Assembly (NCBI RefSeq): GCF_039545795.1
Contig: NZ_CP154260.1
Span: 3,787,001-3,851,000 of the forward strand
DNA from: Chitinophaga niabensis
Lineage (GTDB): Bacteria; Bacteroidota; Bacteroidia; Chitinophagales; Chitinophagaceae
Direction: 5' to 3'
Length of the DNA stretch: 64,000 nucleotides
The stretch's first letter is position 1, and each line of letters opens with the position of its first letter. A model generated the notes under the pieces. It saw only the letters and a list, made by a program, of their open reading frames with translations. It searched no databases and had not been told where the DNA came from. Position numbers and translations under genes: made by a program. This document shows positions 27,954 to 35,208 of this stretch, piece by piece.

Positions 27954-28766
27954 ATGGATACACAGCAACTAATACAGACTGCCTGGAACGATCGTGGCCT
28001 GTTACAAGAAAGACAATATTCCGATGCCGTGAAAGCAGTGATTGAAGCAGTAGATAAAGGAAAATTACGTGTAGCGGAACCCGTAGAAAATGGCTGGAAA
28101 GTAAACGAATGGGTGAAACAGGCTATCCTGATGTATTTCTCCATTCAACCCATGGAAACCATGAGCTTACCTCCTTTTGAGTTCCATGATAAAATGAAGC
28201 TCAAAACCAATTATAAAGAGCTGGGTGTTCGCGTAGTTCCGCATGCAGTGGCCCGTTATGGTGCATTCATTGCCAAAGGCGCTATCCTGATGCCTTCATA
28301 TGTAAACATCGGCGCATACGTTGATGAAGGAACCATGGTGGATACCTGGGCTACAGTAGGCTCCTGCGCACAGATCGGCAAACACGTTCACCTGAGCGGT
28401 GGTGTGGGTATCGGCGGTGTGCTGGAACCATTACAGGCTTCCCCTGTGATCATTGAAGACGGTGTTTTTGTGGGCTCCCGTTGCATTGTTGTTGAAGGTG
28501 TGCATGTTGAGAAAGAAGCGGTATTGGGTGCAAACGTGGTGTTAACCCAATCTACCAAGATCATTGATGTAAGCGGCCCTGAGCCCATCGAATACAAAGG
28601 CCGTGTACCTGCCAGGAGCGTAGTGATCCCCGGTACTTACACCAAGAAATTCCCTGCAGGAGAATACCAGGTGAGCTGCGCACTGATCATTGGTCAGCGG
28701 AAAGCCAGTACAGACCTGAAGACCAGCCTGAATGATACGCTGCGCGAATTCAATATTGCCGTATAG
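27954..28766 (+). CDS. dapD: Tetrahydrodipicolinate N-succinyltransferase
   Basis: The product is 270 residues, typical of DapD. It succinylates tetrahydrodipicolinate on the route to meso-diaminopimelate and lysine. The left-handed beta-helix is visible as hexapeptide repeats from GVRVVPHAVARYGAFIAKGAILMPSYVNIGAYVDEGTMVDTWATVGSCAQIGKHVHLSGGVGIGGVLEP onward, and the start QLIQTAWNDR is conserved. The ATG at 27954 follows a good promoter box. It is a housekeeping gene and not part of the graspetide cluster. Confidence 0.97.
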   Translation: MDTQQLIQTAWNDRGLLQERQYSDAVKAVIEAVDKGKLRVAEPVENGWKVNEWVKQAILMYFSIQPMETMSLPPFEFHDKMKLKTNYKELGVRVVPHAVARYGAFIAKGAILMPSYVNIGAYVDEGTMVDTWATVGSCAQIGKHVHLSGGVGIGGVLEPLQASPVIIEDGVFVGSRCIVVEGVHVEKEAVLGANVVLTQSTKIIDVSGPEPIEYKGRVPARSVVIPGTYTKKFPAGEYQVSCALIIGQRKASTDLKTSLNDTLREFNIAV

Positions 28767-28781
28767 TATTAAATTTTATTT

Positions 28782-28820
28782 GTAAGGAGTTTTGGAAATA
28801 TGCTGAAACTCCTTACTTTT
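28782..28820 (+). terminator. dapD terminator overlapping the tRNA promoter
   Basis: A perfect 11-bp stem (28782-28792 with 28806-28816), 13-nt loop, followed by TTTT, 16 bases after the dapD stop. The same bases contain the promoter of tRNA-Leu. Confidence 0.8.
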
Positions 28821-28821
28821 G
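28791..28821 (+). promoter_or_regulatory. tRNA-Leu promoter
   Basis: TTTG at 28791-28794, a 19-base spacer and TACTTTTG at 28814-28821 fit both elements of the Bacteroidota sigma-A consensus. The expected start point is a few bases before the mature tRNA. Confidence 0.7.
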
Positions 28822-28835
28822 CACTCCCTGAAGAT

Positions 28836-28919
28836 GCCCAGATGGCGAAATTGGTAGACGCACTGTGTTCAGGTCGCAGCGTCCGCAAGGATGTGCTGGT
28901 TCGAATCCAGTTCTGGGCA
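28836..28919 (+). tRNA. tRNA-Leu (CAG)
   Basis: The acceptor stem GCCCAGA (28836-28842) pairs with TCTGGGC (28912-28918), with discriminator A at 28919. The D-arm GCGAAATTGGTAGACGC, anticodon loop TTCAGGT (anticodon CAG), a long class II variable arm and the T-arm CTGGTTCGAATCCAG are all present. CCA is not encoded. The gene is intact and its 3' end is the probable prophage attachment site. Confidence 0.95.
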
Positions 28920-28960
28920 CAAGAGAAAATAGACCCGCTCCTAGAGCGGGTTTTACTATT
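28880..28960. other. Left prophage junction (attL) region
   Basis: The phage integrase gene starts 99 bases after the tRNA-Leu 3' end, and phage genes continue to the window edge. Integration into the 3' part of the tRNA is therefore inferred; the exact core needs the right junction, which is outside the window. Confidence 0.6.
28933..28954 (+). terminator. tRNA-Leu terminator
   Basis: A perfect 8-bp GC-rich stem (28933-28940 with 28944-28951), loop CTA, and TTTT follow the tRNA by 13 bases. Confidence 0.8.
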
Positions 28961-29017
28961 TTAGGGCCAGACCGGGGCCGCAATGGGGCCACGGCAAAAA
29001 AGAAAAAATTCCTGGAT

Positions 29018-30235
29018 ATGCAGTACAGACCCGCGAAAATTTACCCTGAATCCATGGACCTCTCAGTCCGGAAGTGGTATGTATATTACTGGTTCATGCA
29101 TCCCTTTAAAGGGCAATACGAGCGAAAAAAAGTGTATGAAGATATCAATCTCTATAAGGGAGAAAGTAAAGTAGAGTATGCGAAGAACCTGCGCGATGCC
29201 GTTAACCTGGCTCTGCGTAATGGGTACAGTCCATTTGATGAAGTAGAAAAGGTAGAAATGTGGATCCAGGAAACCGAAAAGAGGAATGCTGCGGCTTCTA
29301 CAGGGGTTAAAACCCAGTTCACGATGATCCAGGGATTAAAGTTATTCCTGACTGCTAAAGAAAAAGAAGGTAAATCGGATTCTACAATAAGCGCCTACAC
29401 AACCACAGCCAATTTCATGAGGAACTGGCTGAATGACAACGGTATGCTTCTTGTTCCGGCTGCCCTGATCACAGATACGCAGTACATGGACATGATCACC
29501 GTAGCATCGGTGGATAAGGAAACGGGGGTAGGTTGGGCAAACAAGACATACAACAACTATCTTCTTTACCTAGAAACAATTTTGAACTGGTTGGCTGAAA
29601 AGATTAACGGTAATATCATCCCAGAGAACCCCATAAAAGGTGCAACCCAAAGAGAAACACTGAAACGTAAGCCCTCAGCTTATACTGACCAGGAACTCCA
29701 AGCTATACTAAAAGATGTTCGTGATGCAGGAGACACCTATATGGAGGGTATTATCCTAACCTGTTACTATGCGGCCGTAAGAAGTAAAGCCGAAATGCGA
29801 GCGCTTAAAGTGGAAAATATCTTATTCGACAGGGATATGCTACTGCTGTCAGCTGATGGCACAAAAGCCAGACGAGAAGATTATGTGCCACTTGATCCTG
29901 TTTTAAAAGAGTTCTACTTGAAGCAGGGATATGATAGGCTTCCAAAGGACTGGTACCTCTTTGGCAAGGATCATCGGCCAGGCCCGGAAATGGCCGCAGA
30001 GAATTATTATGCACGAGTGTACAAACCAATACGAGAGCGCCATGGGATTGATGATGCAAAAAAACTTTATAATTGGAAGCATACCAGGGCAATACATCTT
30101 GCCACTTCGGGAGTTAGCCCCTACGCCATCATGGAGCTTTTCCGGCACACTACATTGGAACAAACCATGATATACTTAAGGGATTTGGGGTTACTGGTAA
30201 ACAGAGAAGCAGTGGAAAACAGCAGGGTAATTTAA
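29018..30235 (+). CDS. Phage tyrosine recombinase (integrase)
   Basis: The product is 405 residues from ATG 29018; an open frame further upstream would run back into the tRNA. It has an N-terminal arm-binding part (residues 1-90), a SAM-like core-binding domain (about 100-215) and a catalytic domain with Arg in YYAAVRSKAEMRAL, then WKHTRAIHLATSGVSPYAIMELFRHTTLEQTMIYLRDL, which supplies the His/Arg region and the nucleophile Tyr (MIYLRD). The first box is diverged from the usual TGxRxxE. It integrates and excises the prophage at tRNA-Leu. Its stop overlaps the stop of the convergent XRE gene. Confidence 0.93.
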   Translation: MQYRPAKIYPESMDLSVRKWYVYYWFMHPFKGQYERKKVYEDINLYKGESKVEYAKNLRDAVNLALRNGYSPFDEVEKVEMWIQETEKRNAAASTGVKTQFTMIQGLKLFLTAKEKEGKSDSTISAYTTTANFMRNWLNDNGMLLVPAALITDTQYMDMITVASVDKETGVGWANKTYNNYLLYLETILNWLAEKINGNIIPENPIKGATQRETLKRKPSAYTDQELQAILKDVRDAGDTYMEGIILTCYYAAVRSKAEMRALKVENILFDRDMLLLSADGTKARREDYVPLDPVLKEFYLKQGYDRLPKDWYLFGKDHRPGPEMAAENYYARVYKPIRERHGIDDAKKLYNWKHTRAIHLATSGVSPYAIMELFRHTTLEQTMIYLRDLGLLVNREAVENSRVI

Positions 30236-30477
30236 CTACCTAATCCTCGCAATAATTCATCAGGAGTAATTTTGTGAAACCTTGCAAGCCTTCTTATTGT
30301 AGATAACTGCAGGTCCTTTCCCCTTTCATACGCCAGATATTGCGTTCTGCCCATTTTATGATGGATTGCGAATGCTTCGGCACTATCAAAACCGGCCTCA
30401 AGGCGAAGGGTTTTAAGCCTTTCCCCCAATCTTTCATAATAGTCCTGCGGTGATGGTATTTCTTTTTGACCTGCCAT
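30232..30477 (-). CDS. XRE-family helix-turn-helix regulator
   Basis: The product is 81 residues from ATG 30477 (an ATG 24 bases further upstream is possible). ERLGERLKTLRLEAGFDSAEAFAIHHKMGRTQYLAYERGKDLQLSTIRRLARFHKITPDELL is a complete five-helix HTH_3 domain. Being next to the integrase it may regulate lysogeny or excision, but it is short and lacks a dimerisation or cleavage domain. Stops of this gene and the integrase overlap tail to tail. Confidence 0.85.
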   Translation of the reverse strand: MAGQKEIPSPQDYYERLGERLKTLRLEAGFDSAEAFAIHHKMGRTQYLAYERGKDLQLSTIRRLARFHKITPDELLRGLGS

Positions 30478-30844
30478 AAGCCGGGGCAATTTAATCAACA
30501 AATGATTAATTACCCGAGTATTGTTAATTTATTTGCAAATGAGTTAATAAAATACTATTATAATAGCCCATATGTTAATAGCCCCTATTTAAGTAGTCCT
30601 TTTGTATAAAAGCTTTATATTAGCTTTCTTTGCAGCCTGAAAATATTGAAGGCCGCTACTTCGATCAGTGCCAGGAATCTTGGAAAATTCACTTTGGAGC
30701 GCTGAGGGAAGAAAGCAGCTCGTACCAGAACGGTGCGGGCTCTTCTTTGCTCGTGCTCCATGCGTTCCAAGACGTCCTGGCCGACAGAGTTGAGTTCCGC
30801 GCCATTTTTATGTGCTCGGAATATTAATCAGTAAACCTGGTGAT
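30478..30844. other. Region between XRE gene and small membrane gene
   Basis: The first half (to about 30630) is AT-rich and has a direct repeat CAAATGATTAAT (30499-30510) and CAAATGAGTTAAT (30536-30548), candidate operators for the XRE protein. The second half (30640-30820) is more GC-rich and has open frames on both strands, none convincing. Confidence 0.4.
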
Positions 30845-31138
30845 ATGAAAGCGAGCACATCCCCCCAGCAGGTCCTTGAATTTCCGTTCTGGCAATCCTT
30901 GCTTTTCGTTTTGGCGATAGGCCTTTTTGTTTTTTTGATTCAATTCGCAACGTACAAACACCTTCAAAGGAAAGAAACTACTGGATCATATATAAAGGCA
31001 GAAGCCGAAACCGACCAAGGGAAGACGAAATATAATCAATTACCTAACCTACCGGGGATTCCTCTCTGGTACTACACTTTACAACGATCAGACACCCTTT
31101 ATCTTACATGGAAAGTCCCTCAATCAACTCCTCAATGA
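30845..31138 (+). CDS. Small single-pass membrane protein
   Basis: The product is 97 residues from ATG 30845. One transmembrane helix (SLLFVLAIGLFVFLIQF, residues about 18-35) is followed by a polar tail of about 60 residues. I do not recognise the family. Its last 35 bases overlap a convergent gene on the other strand. It may be a superinfection or lysogenic-conversion factor because of its place near the integrase, but that is a guess. Confidence 0.5.
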   Translation: MKASTSPQQVLEFPFWQSLLFVLAIGLFVFLIQFATYKHLQRKETTGSYIKAEAETDQGKTKYNQLPNLPGIPLWYYTLQRSDTLYLTWKVPQSTPQ

Positions 31139-31334
31139 TCTGTATGTCGTCTGAGGTCAGCTGAGAGTTTGGTGGCAAGTGCTTTGCGTAGCCCAAATTG
31201 GTTTTTATGAATGACCCGTTGTAGTAACGATCAATGTACACATGATAGGAGTCTCCCGCGCCATATACTTTGCTGATCTCTACGGTTTTGACCTGCAGCC
31301 CAAAGGATGCCTGAAACTGGATTCTATCTGGCAT
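31104..31334 (-). CDS. Small protein downstream of UmuD
   Basis: The product is 76 residues from ATG 31334, which overlaps the umuD-like stop by 11 bases. VYGAGDSYHVYIDRYYNGSFIKTNLGYAKHLPPNSQLTSDDIQIIEELI suggests one small alpha/beta domain. The family is not recognised. The overlap suggests co-translation with the UmuD-like protein; no umuC follows. The frame could extend to a TTG at 31358. Confidence 0.65.
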   Translation of the reverse strand: MPDRIQFQASFGLQVKTVEISKVYGAGDSYHVYIDRYYNGSFIKTNLGYAKHLPPNSQLTSDDIQIIEELIEGLSM

Positions 31335-31791
31335 GTCGCCGCATTTCTTTACGATCAATTATTACCTGGGCGACAACTCCCCACACCTGGAATTCGTCTT
31401 CATCTTTTACCGGAATGGGATCATACAGATTGTTAGCCGCATACAGAACCCAGCCGGCTTTCGAACTTACTAGGGTCTTAACAGTAAATTCTCCATTCAA
31501 AACCGCGACTACCAGGTCATGGGGTTGGGGTTTAAGGGATCTGTCTACTATCAGGTAGCTTTTATCCGGAACGTGTTCATCCTGCATGGAATTACCATCA
31601 ACTCGGACAATGAATACGGAGGGCTTGTTCATTCCTAAAAATGCAACGAGGTCTATATCTTCTTCCATGAAATCCTGTGCCGGGGAGGGGAATCCGGCCT
31701 TCACAGGTCCAACATATGGCAAAAGGAATTCCGGCGCCTGTAATTCAACTCCATAGAATCGCAGGCCGTTCCGCACAGCTGTAGCTCTCAT
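31324..31791 (-). CDS. umuD: UmuD-like S24 autoprotease
   Basis: The product is 155 residues. YVGPVKAGFPSPAQDF has the Ala32-Gly33 self-cleavage site, Ser68 is in VDGNSMQ and Lys105 in GEFTVKTL, the catalytic dyad of LexA/UmuD. The sequence close to the cleavage site is that of UmuD, the DNA polymerase V accessory subunit that is cut in the presence of RecA filaments. No umuC is adjacent, so it may work with a host UmuC or have been reused as a DNA-damage switch. A large inverted repeat lies directly before it. Confidence 0.9.
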   Translation of the reverse strand: MRATAVRNGLRFYGVELQAPEFLLPYVGPVKAGFPSPAQDFMEEDIDLVAFLGMNKPSVFIVRVDGNSMQDEHVPDKSYLIVDRSLKPQPHDLVVAVLNGEFTVKTLVSSKAGWVLYAANNLYDPIPVKDEDEFQVWGVVAQVIIDRKEMRRHAR

Positions 31792-31795
31792 GTCT

Positions 31796-31833
31796 AACTA
31801 ATTTATTTAGCAATAATACTAAATTATTTAGTT
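31796..31833. promoter_or_regulatory. Inverted-repeat operator upstream of UmuD
   Basis: Arms 31796-31810 and 31819-31833 are complementary at 13 of 15 positions, with an 8-base spacer. It starts 5 bases before the umuD-like start and lies between divergent genes, a likely repressor or SOS-regulator site. Confidence 0.65.
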
Positions 31834-31848
31834 AACAATCAAAGGAGT

Positions 31849-32127
31849 TTGCGGAAATTAACAACCCGATTAACAAAAGGGCAGTTGGATAATTACCGGA
31901 TGGATTATTTTGCGGGAAACAGGGAAGGCATGGATAGTTTTGATCAAAGAAAACAGGATCTCGCAAAGCAGATTGCAGAGAAGTGGATGGAACGGGGTTT
32001 TACCGTTGATTACCTGGTTATGGAATTACACCTGGACCGGAAGATAATTGAAGAGATCTTTGCGGGGGATGTGACGGGCATAGAAATGAAGATATTAGAG
32101 GGTATTAGAGCAAAAATAAAAGATTGA
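31849..32127 (+). CDS. Small protein of unknown function
   Basis: The product is up to 92 residues. The start is uncertain: TTG at 31849 is only one base after an AGGAG, and ATG 31900 is the next in-frame alternative. LAKQIAEKWMERGFTVDYLVMELHLDRKIIEEIF resembles the C-terminal helix-turn-helix-like motif seen in Rpn/PD-(D/E)XK transposase-like proteins, but the nuclease part is absent. It is divergent from the umuD-like gene and shares the intergenic inverted repeat. Confidence 0.55.
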   Translation: MRKLTTRLTKGQLDNYRMDYFAGNREGMDSFDQRKQDLAKQIAEKWMERGFTVDYLVMELHLDRKIIEEIFAGDVTGIEMKILEGIRAKIKD

Positions 32128-32306
32128 TTAGAGATTTTCACTGTAGCCCGCCACTGATTTTGTGGATTTACAATACCAAAAAGTCCCTAAATTTCCTCAG
32201 AAAAGTTGTACCAACCACGAGATATTTTATAATCCACTGTTTGTCAATTGTTTATGTTTCCGGAAACTTAATTTGTTAAATATTTCAATGCTAACCATTT
32301 TGGTGT

Positions 32307-32314
32307 TAATTTTG
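32307..32314 (+). promoter_or_regulatory. Candidate promoter of toxin-antitoxin pair
   Basis: TAATTTTG matches the -7 box, 107 bases before the antitoxin start. No -33 TTTG at the usual spacing. The rest of 32128-32421 has no recognisable gene. Confidence 0.35.
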
Positions 32315-32421
32315 TTCATCTGTATTAATTAGACCAAATCCATAAAACAAAAGACGACATATTAGCAGCATTTATACTCCTGAATAAGTTTCACGTTGTT
32401 CACGTTTTAAAAGAACATGCC

Positions 32422-32640
32422 ATGACCACGATAGCAATGACACATAAACCGGCAGTAGCTGTAACGGCCTCTCCAAGCCCTACTCCTAACAAAAATGTAG
32501 GCTGGATAACACGTTGCGTGGTAAAAATTAAAGCCAAAAGGCGAGTTAATAAAATAATGAGAAGCTTGCATGAAGCAAAACAAATCCACGCCGGGAAAAG
32601 GAAAGCACAGACATTCGACGAATTCCTCGAAGGATTTTAA
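32422..32640 (+). CDS. Antitoxin of RelE-type system
   Basis: The product is 72 residues. The C-terminal half, KAKRRVNKIMRSLHEAKQIHAGKRKAQTFDEFLEGF, follows the pattern of antitoxins that accompany this RelE group in Bacteroidota, ending in a (T/W)-x-(D/E)-E-F-L motif that wraps the toxin. The first 25 residues are Ala/Pro/Thr-rich. It precedes the toxin by 4 bases, as usual for type II pairs, and would neutralise the toxin by direct binding. Confidence 0.75.
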   Translation: MTTIAMTHKPAVAVTASPSPTPNKNVGWITRCVVKIKAKRRVNKIMRSLHEAKQIHAGKRKAQTFDEFLEGF

Positions 32641-32644
32641 AGTA

Positions 32645-32965
32645 ATGACAACCGACCTTTTCATCAAAGAAGCCAAAAGGTTAAAGAAGAAATATCCTAA
32701 CATTGGCAGCGATTTCCGGGACTTATCAACCACGCTAAAAAAAGATCCAATAACGGGCAACGATGCCCTTGGCTGTGATTGCTATAAGGTAAGAATGCCT
32801 ATTAGCGACAAAGGGTGTGGAGAAAGCGGTGGGGCGCGGGTTATAATAGAGGTGAAAATAATAGATTCTTCCGTTTACCTTCTATCAGTGTATGACAAAG
32901 CAGAGAAAGAGAATTTTGATGGCACAGTAAAGGACCTACTTAAGAAAAAACTCCTGACGAGATGA
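32645..32965 (+). CDS. RelE/ParE-type toxin
   Basis: The product is 106 residues from ATG 32645; the open frame begins earlier at 32570 but would overlap the antitoxin. FIKEAKRLKKKYPNIGSDFRDLSTTLKKDP, CYKVRMPISDKGCGESGGARVIIEV and VYLLSVYDKAEKENF fit the RelE-like toxins of Bacteroidota. It should act on mRNA at the ribosome (RelE) or on gyrase (ParE); the sequence leans towards RelE. In a prophage the pair can stabilise the element. Confidence 0.88.
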   Translation: MTTDLFIKEAKRLKKKYPNIGSDFRDLSTTLKKDPITGNDALGCDCYKVRMPISDKGCGESGGARVIIEVKIIDSSVYLLSVYDKAEKENFDGTVKDLLKKKLLTR

Positions 32966-33062
32966 ACAGCTAAAGTCCACTTTCTCCAACCTATCTATCA
33001 CATCAAAAGATGCGCAATCCTCCCACCCTAGCTTTCCATGTTGAAGGAAGTTAGCCTTCCAG

Positions 33063-33584
33063 TCACACAAATAACCTTGCAGCCTGCTTATACATTGATT
33101 CAAAATCCCGGTAATTCTGCTCACTGGGTTCATGCTCTGGATCACCGGTCACCCACTCCCTTTTATAAGCTGTGCAAAGGTCCCTTGGATTCTTAATCGC
33201 TATTTGAGTGTATTTCCAGGTCAGGCCACCAATATATAGTTCCCGCCGTAGCGAATTGCTGATCGTAAAATCTATGCTGTCCTTCCAGGAGTGAAAAGCA
33301 ATAAAGATCCGCTCTTTTCCTGTTCCGTTCTCCCGCTTTACTACCGTTCCGGCAATTTTCTTATCAAACTCTGCAGGCCACCTGGCGCCATCTGCCTGAA
33401 TGCCGGCGTAATTGTTGTTTACGCCACTTTTACCGTTAGCGGACTCCATCCGGAAGAAGATGTAAGCGGCCCGTTTCACCTCTGCAGGTGCTTGGCTTTC
33501 CTTAATGTACTGAATGGCAAACGCCATTTCGATGCTGGTCTTTTTGTATTGTAGAACCGGTTTTTCTGGATATGCGTTTCTCAT
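33063..33584 (-). CDS. Candidate endolysin (lysozyme/glucosaminidase-like)
   Basis: The product is 173 residues without signal peptide. FFRMESANGKSGVNNNYAGIQADGARW holds a Glu in a context like glucosaminidase or lysozyme-fold enzymes (E followed by a G-x-N-N-Y-A-G-I-Q segment), and FIAFHSWKDSIDFTISNSL resembles the F/S-W-x-D-S segment of FlgJ-like hydrolases. It is the last gene of the lysis region, downstream of a spanin-like gene and holin-like genes, which supports a role in host wall degradation. The fold assignment is by resemblance. Confidence 0.65.
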   Translation of the reverse strand: MRNAYPEKPVLQYKKTSIEMAFAIQYIKESQAPAEVKRAAYIFFRMESANGKSGVNNNYAGIQADGARWPAEFDKKIAGTVVKRENGTGKERIFIAFHSWKDSIDFTISNSLRRELYIGGLTWKYTQIAIKNPRDLCTAYKREWVTGDPEHEPSEQNYRDFESMYKQAARLFV

Positions 33585-33586
33585 GT

Positions 33587-34261
33587 TCAGAAGTTAATTA
33601 GTGAGTACTGAATTGCAATTCCGGCAGAGGGTGTCCACCTGGTGCCATTAAAACCATAGCCGGCATAAGGACCTACCCCAAACCGCTTCGATTTCGCATT
33701 ATTCACCCGAATGCCGGTAAGACCAGTTATTCGTGTATTAGGGTTCTGGCTAAAACCATCCACATAGGTTTCCTTTGTGAACAGTCCCTTTTTCTTGCTA
33801 TAGGTAACGAATGTGATAGAATCCCTGACCGAATACCGGATAAAGGGCTCTTTGGCTATTTCTCCTTGCAGTGAAATCCAGCGGTCATCATAATGAAACT
33901 GGTAGGTCTTGCTGGTGTCACCATAAACGGTATCGACCTTCAGTACCACAGATCCTTTCGTTTCGGTTTGGGCGGACACAAAGCTTTGCAGGGCATTTTC
34001 CTTCATTCTGAAGATTCTTTTTAGGCTATCTATTTCCGATTTATAATAGATTTTCAATGCGGAGATACTACCCTCTGCCACCTGCTTTTCAGCATGCTCC
34101 CTGCCGGCCAGATCTTGCCAGAATCTAACGCTATCGTCCCTGATATCCTGGATGGTTTCAATTGAAGTGATCACCTTCTCTTTACGATGGCATGAGCGGG
34201 TAGCCAGGATTCCTATCACAACCAGCAAGGCAACAATTATAAACCGGTAAATGGTATTCAT
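33587..34261 (-). CDS. Spanin-like membrane protein with coiled coil
   Basis: The product is 224 residues. An N-terminal helix (FIIVALLVVIGILATRS) is followed by a Cys, a coiled-coil stretch (about 25-100) and a C-terminal beta-rich part (RITGLTGIRV, FGVGPYAGYGFNGTRWTPSAGIAIQYSLI) that ends like an outer-membrane barrel strand. Such a layout could bridge the two membranes at lysis, as spanins do, but this is inferred from position between endolysin and holin-like genes. It overlaps the esterase gene stop by 4 bases. Confidence 0.6.
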   Translation of the reverse strand: MNTIYRFIIVALLVVIGILATRSCHRKEKVITSIETIQDIRDDSVRFWQDLAGREHAEKQVAEGSISALKIYYKSEIDSLKRIFRMKENALQSFVSAQTETKGSVVLKVDTVYGDTSKTYQFHYDDRWISLQGEIAKEPFIRYSVRDSITFVTYSKKKGLFTKETYVDGFSQNPNTRITGLTGIRVNNAKSKRFGVGPYAGYGFNGTRWTPSAGIAIQYSLINF

Positions 34262-35208
34262 TTGAATTCCAGTTTTATGCCCTCTGATTCCACGCTGGTA
34301 GAATCGTAAAGCGTCACCTTACCGTCCAGGTCCAGGACTATAATTTTGTTGATCCTGCTTTTGTCGTGCAGGATAGTTGTGTACTTAGGTACCGGCTTAG
34401 GATCAATTACAGGAGGACCACCTGGATGTGGATGCATCAAAAGCCACTCTAACCAATTCCGGCCATTCACCCGGTAAGAGGAATCGTAAATATTGGCCCA
34501 TCCATCATGGCCTCCGCTGTATATCGTAACAGTGCCGCCTCCTTGGTTGTATCTGTTGATCGAATCACTATACCGGCGAGCATTCGCCGGCGGTGTCACC
34601 TGATCATTATCGCCAGTAAAGAACCAGGCTGCAGGATATCCTCCCGAGAAGAATCTGAAGTTTTTCATGTAGTCGTCACTCGGAGCACTCGGTGACATGG
34701 GAACAATGGCGGCGATCTTCTTGGTTAAGGACTCTTTGAACGTAACTGCCTGGATTACTCCCTGGCCACCAGCGCTCAAACCGGTAAGGTATATCCTGTT
34801 GGTATCTATGCGGAACTTCTTTGGCAGGTCGGTCAACATGTATTCAATAGCTTCAGGAGTTGTTGTCCAGCCATGATGCTGTGGCGCCAGAACGATGAAT
34901 TTAGTCCGCTGGCCAGAAACCGGGTGAACGGCTTCCACCTTCTGGCCACTGGAGATCACTTTGGGTAATCCCTGCTTTATAAGGCGCGAAAGGTCCTGCA
35001 CTGTGCTCCCCACTTCTCCATAACCATGAAGGAAAATGATAAGCGGATAATTCTGTGATGTGGATGTGTAATCATCCGGAAGCGATAACAAAGCGTTCTG
35101 TGTCGCTCCGTAGCTGGCAATTTTTACCTGGTAGGCTTGAAGGTTACCGCCGAATTGGGCAGAAACCAAAATCGGTAGAAATAGTAGTATTAAGAGTAGT
35201 TTCTTCAT
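34258..35208 (-). CDS. Secreted alpha/beta-hydrolase (esterase)
   Basis: The product is 316 residues with signal peptide MKKLLLILLFLPILVSAQ. PLIIFLHGYGEVGS supplies the oxyanion loop, IYLTGLSAGGQGV the nucleophile elbow with Ser (GLSAGG), FFTGDNDQVTP the acid and GGHDGW the His. It is a PHB-depolymerase/feruloyl-esterase-like secreted hydrolase. It sits inside the phage lysis region, between holin-like and spanin-like genes, with 4-base overlaps on both sides, so it is expressed with the phage genes. It may remove acyl groups from surface polysaccharide or lipid; the substrate is unknown. A C-terminal tail of 45 residues follows a Pro-rich linker. Confidence 0.85.
   Translation of the reverse strand: MKKLLLILLFLPILVSAQFGGNLQAYQVKIASYGATQNALLSLPDDYTSTSQNYPLIIFLHGYGEVGSTVQDLSRLIKQGLPKVISSGQKVEAVHPVSGQRTKFIVLAPQHHGWTTTPEAIEYMLTDLPKKFRIDTNRIYLTGLSAGGQGVIQAVTFKESLTKKIAAIVPMSPSAPSDDYMKNFRFFSGGYPAAWFFTGDNDQVTPPANARRYSDSINRYNQGGGTVTIYSGGHDGWANIYDSSYRVNGRNWLEWLLMHPHPGGPPVIDPKPVPKYTTILHDKSRINKIIVLDLDGKVTLYDSTSVESEGIKLEFK

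Noticed and set aside
28865..29017. A longer integrase start inside the tRNA-Leu
   Set aside because: It would make the tRNA 3' half and its terminator code for protein; the ATG at 29018 starts the conserved part.
30630..30827. A 65-residue plus-strand frame before the small membrane protein
   Set aside because: It starts at TTG, has no ribosome-binding site or family likeness, and other frames on both strands are equally open.
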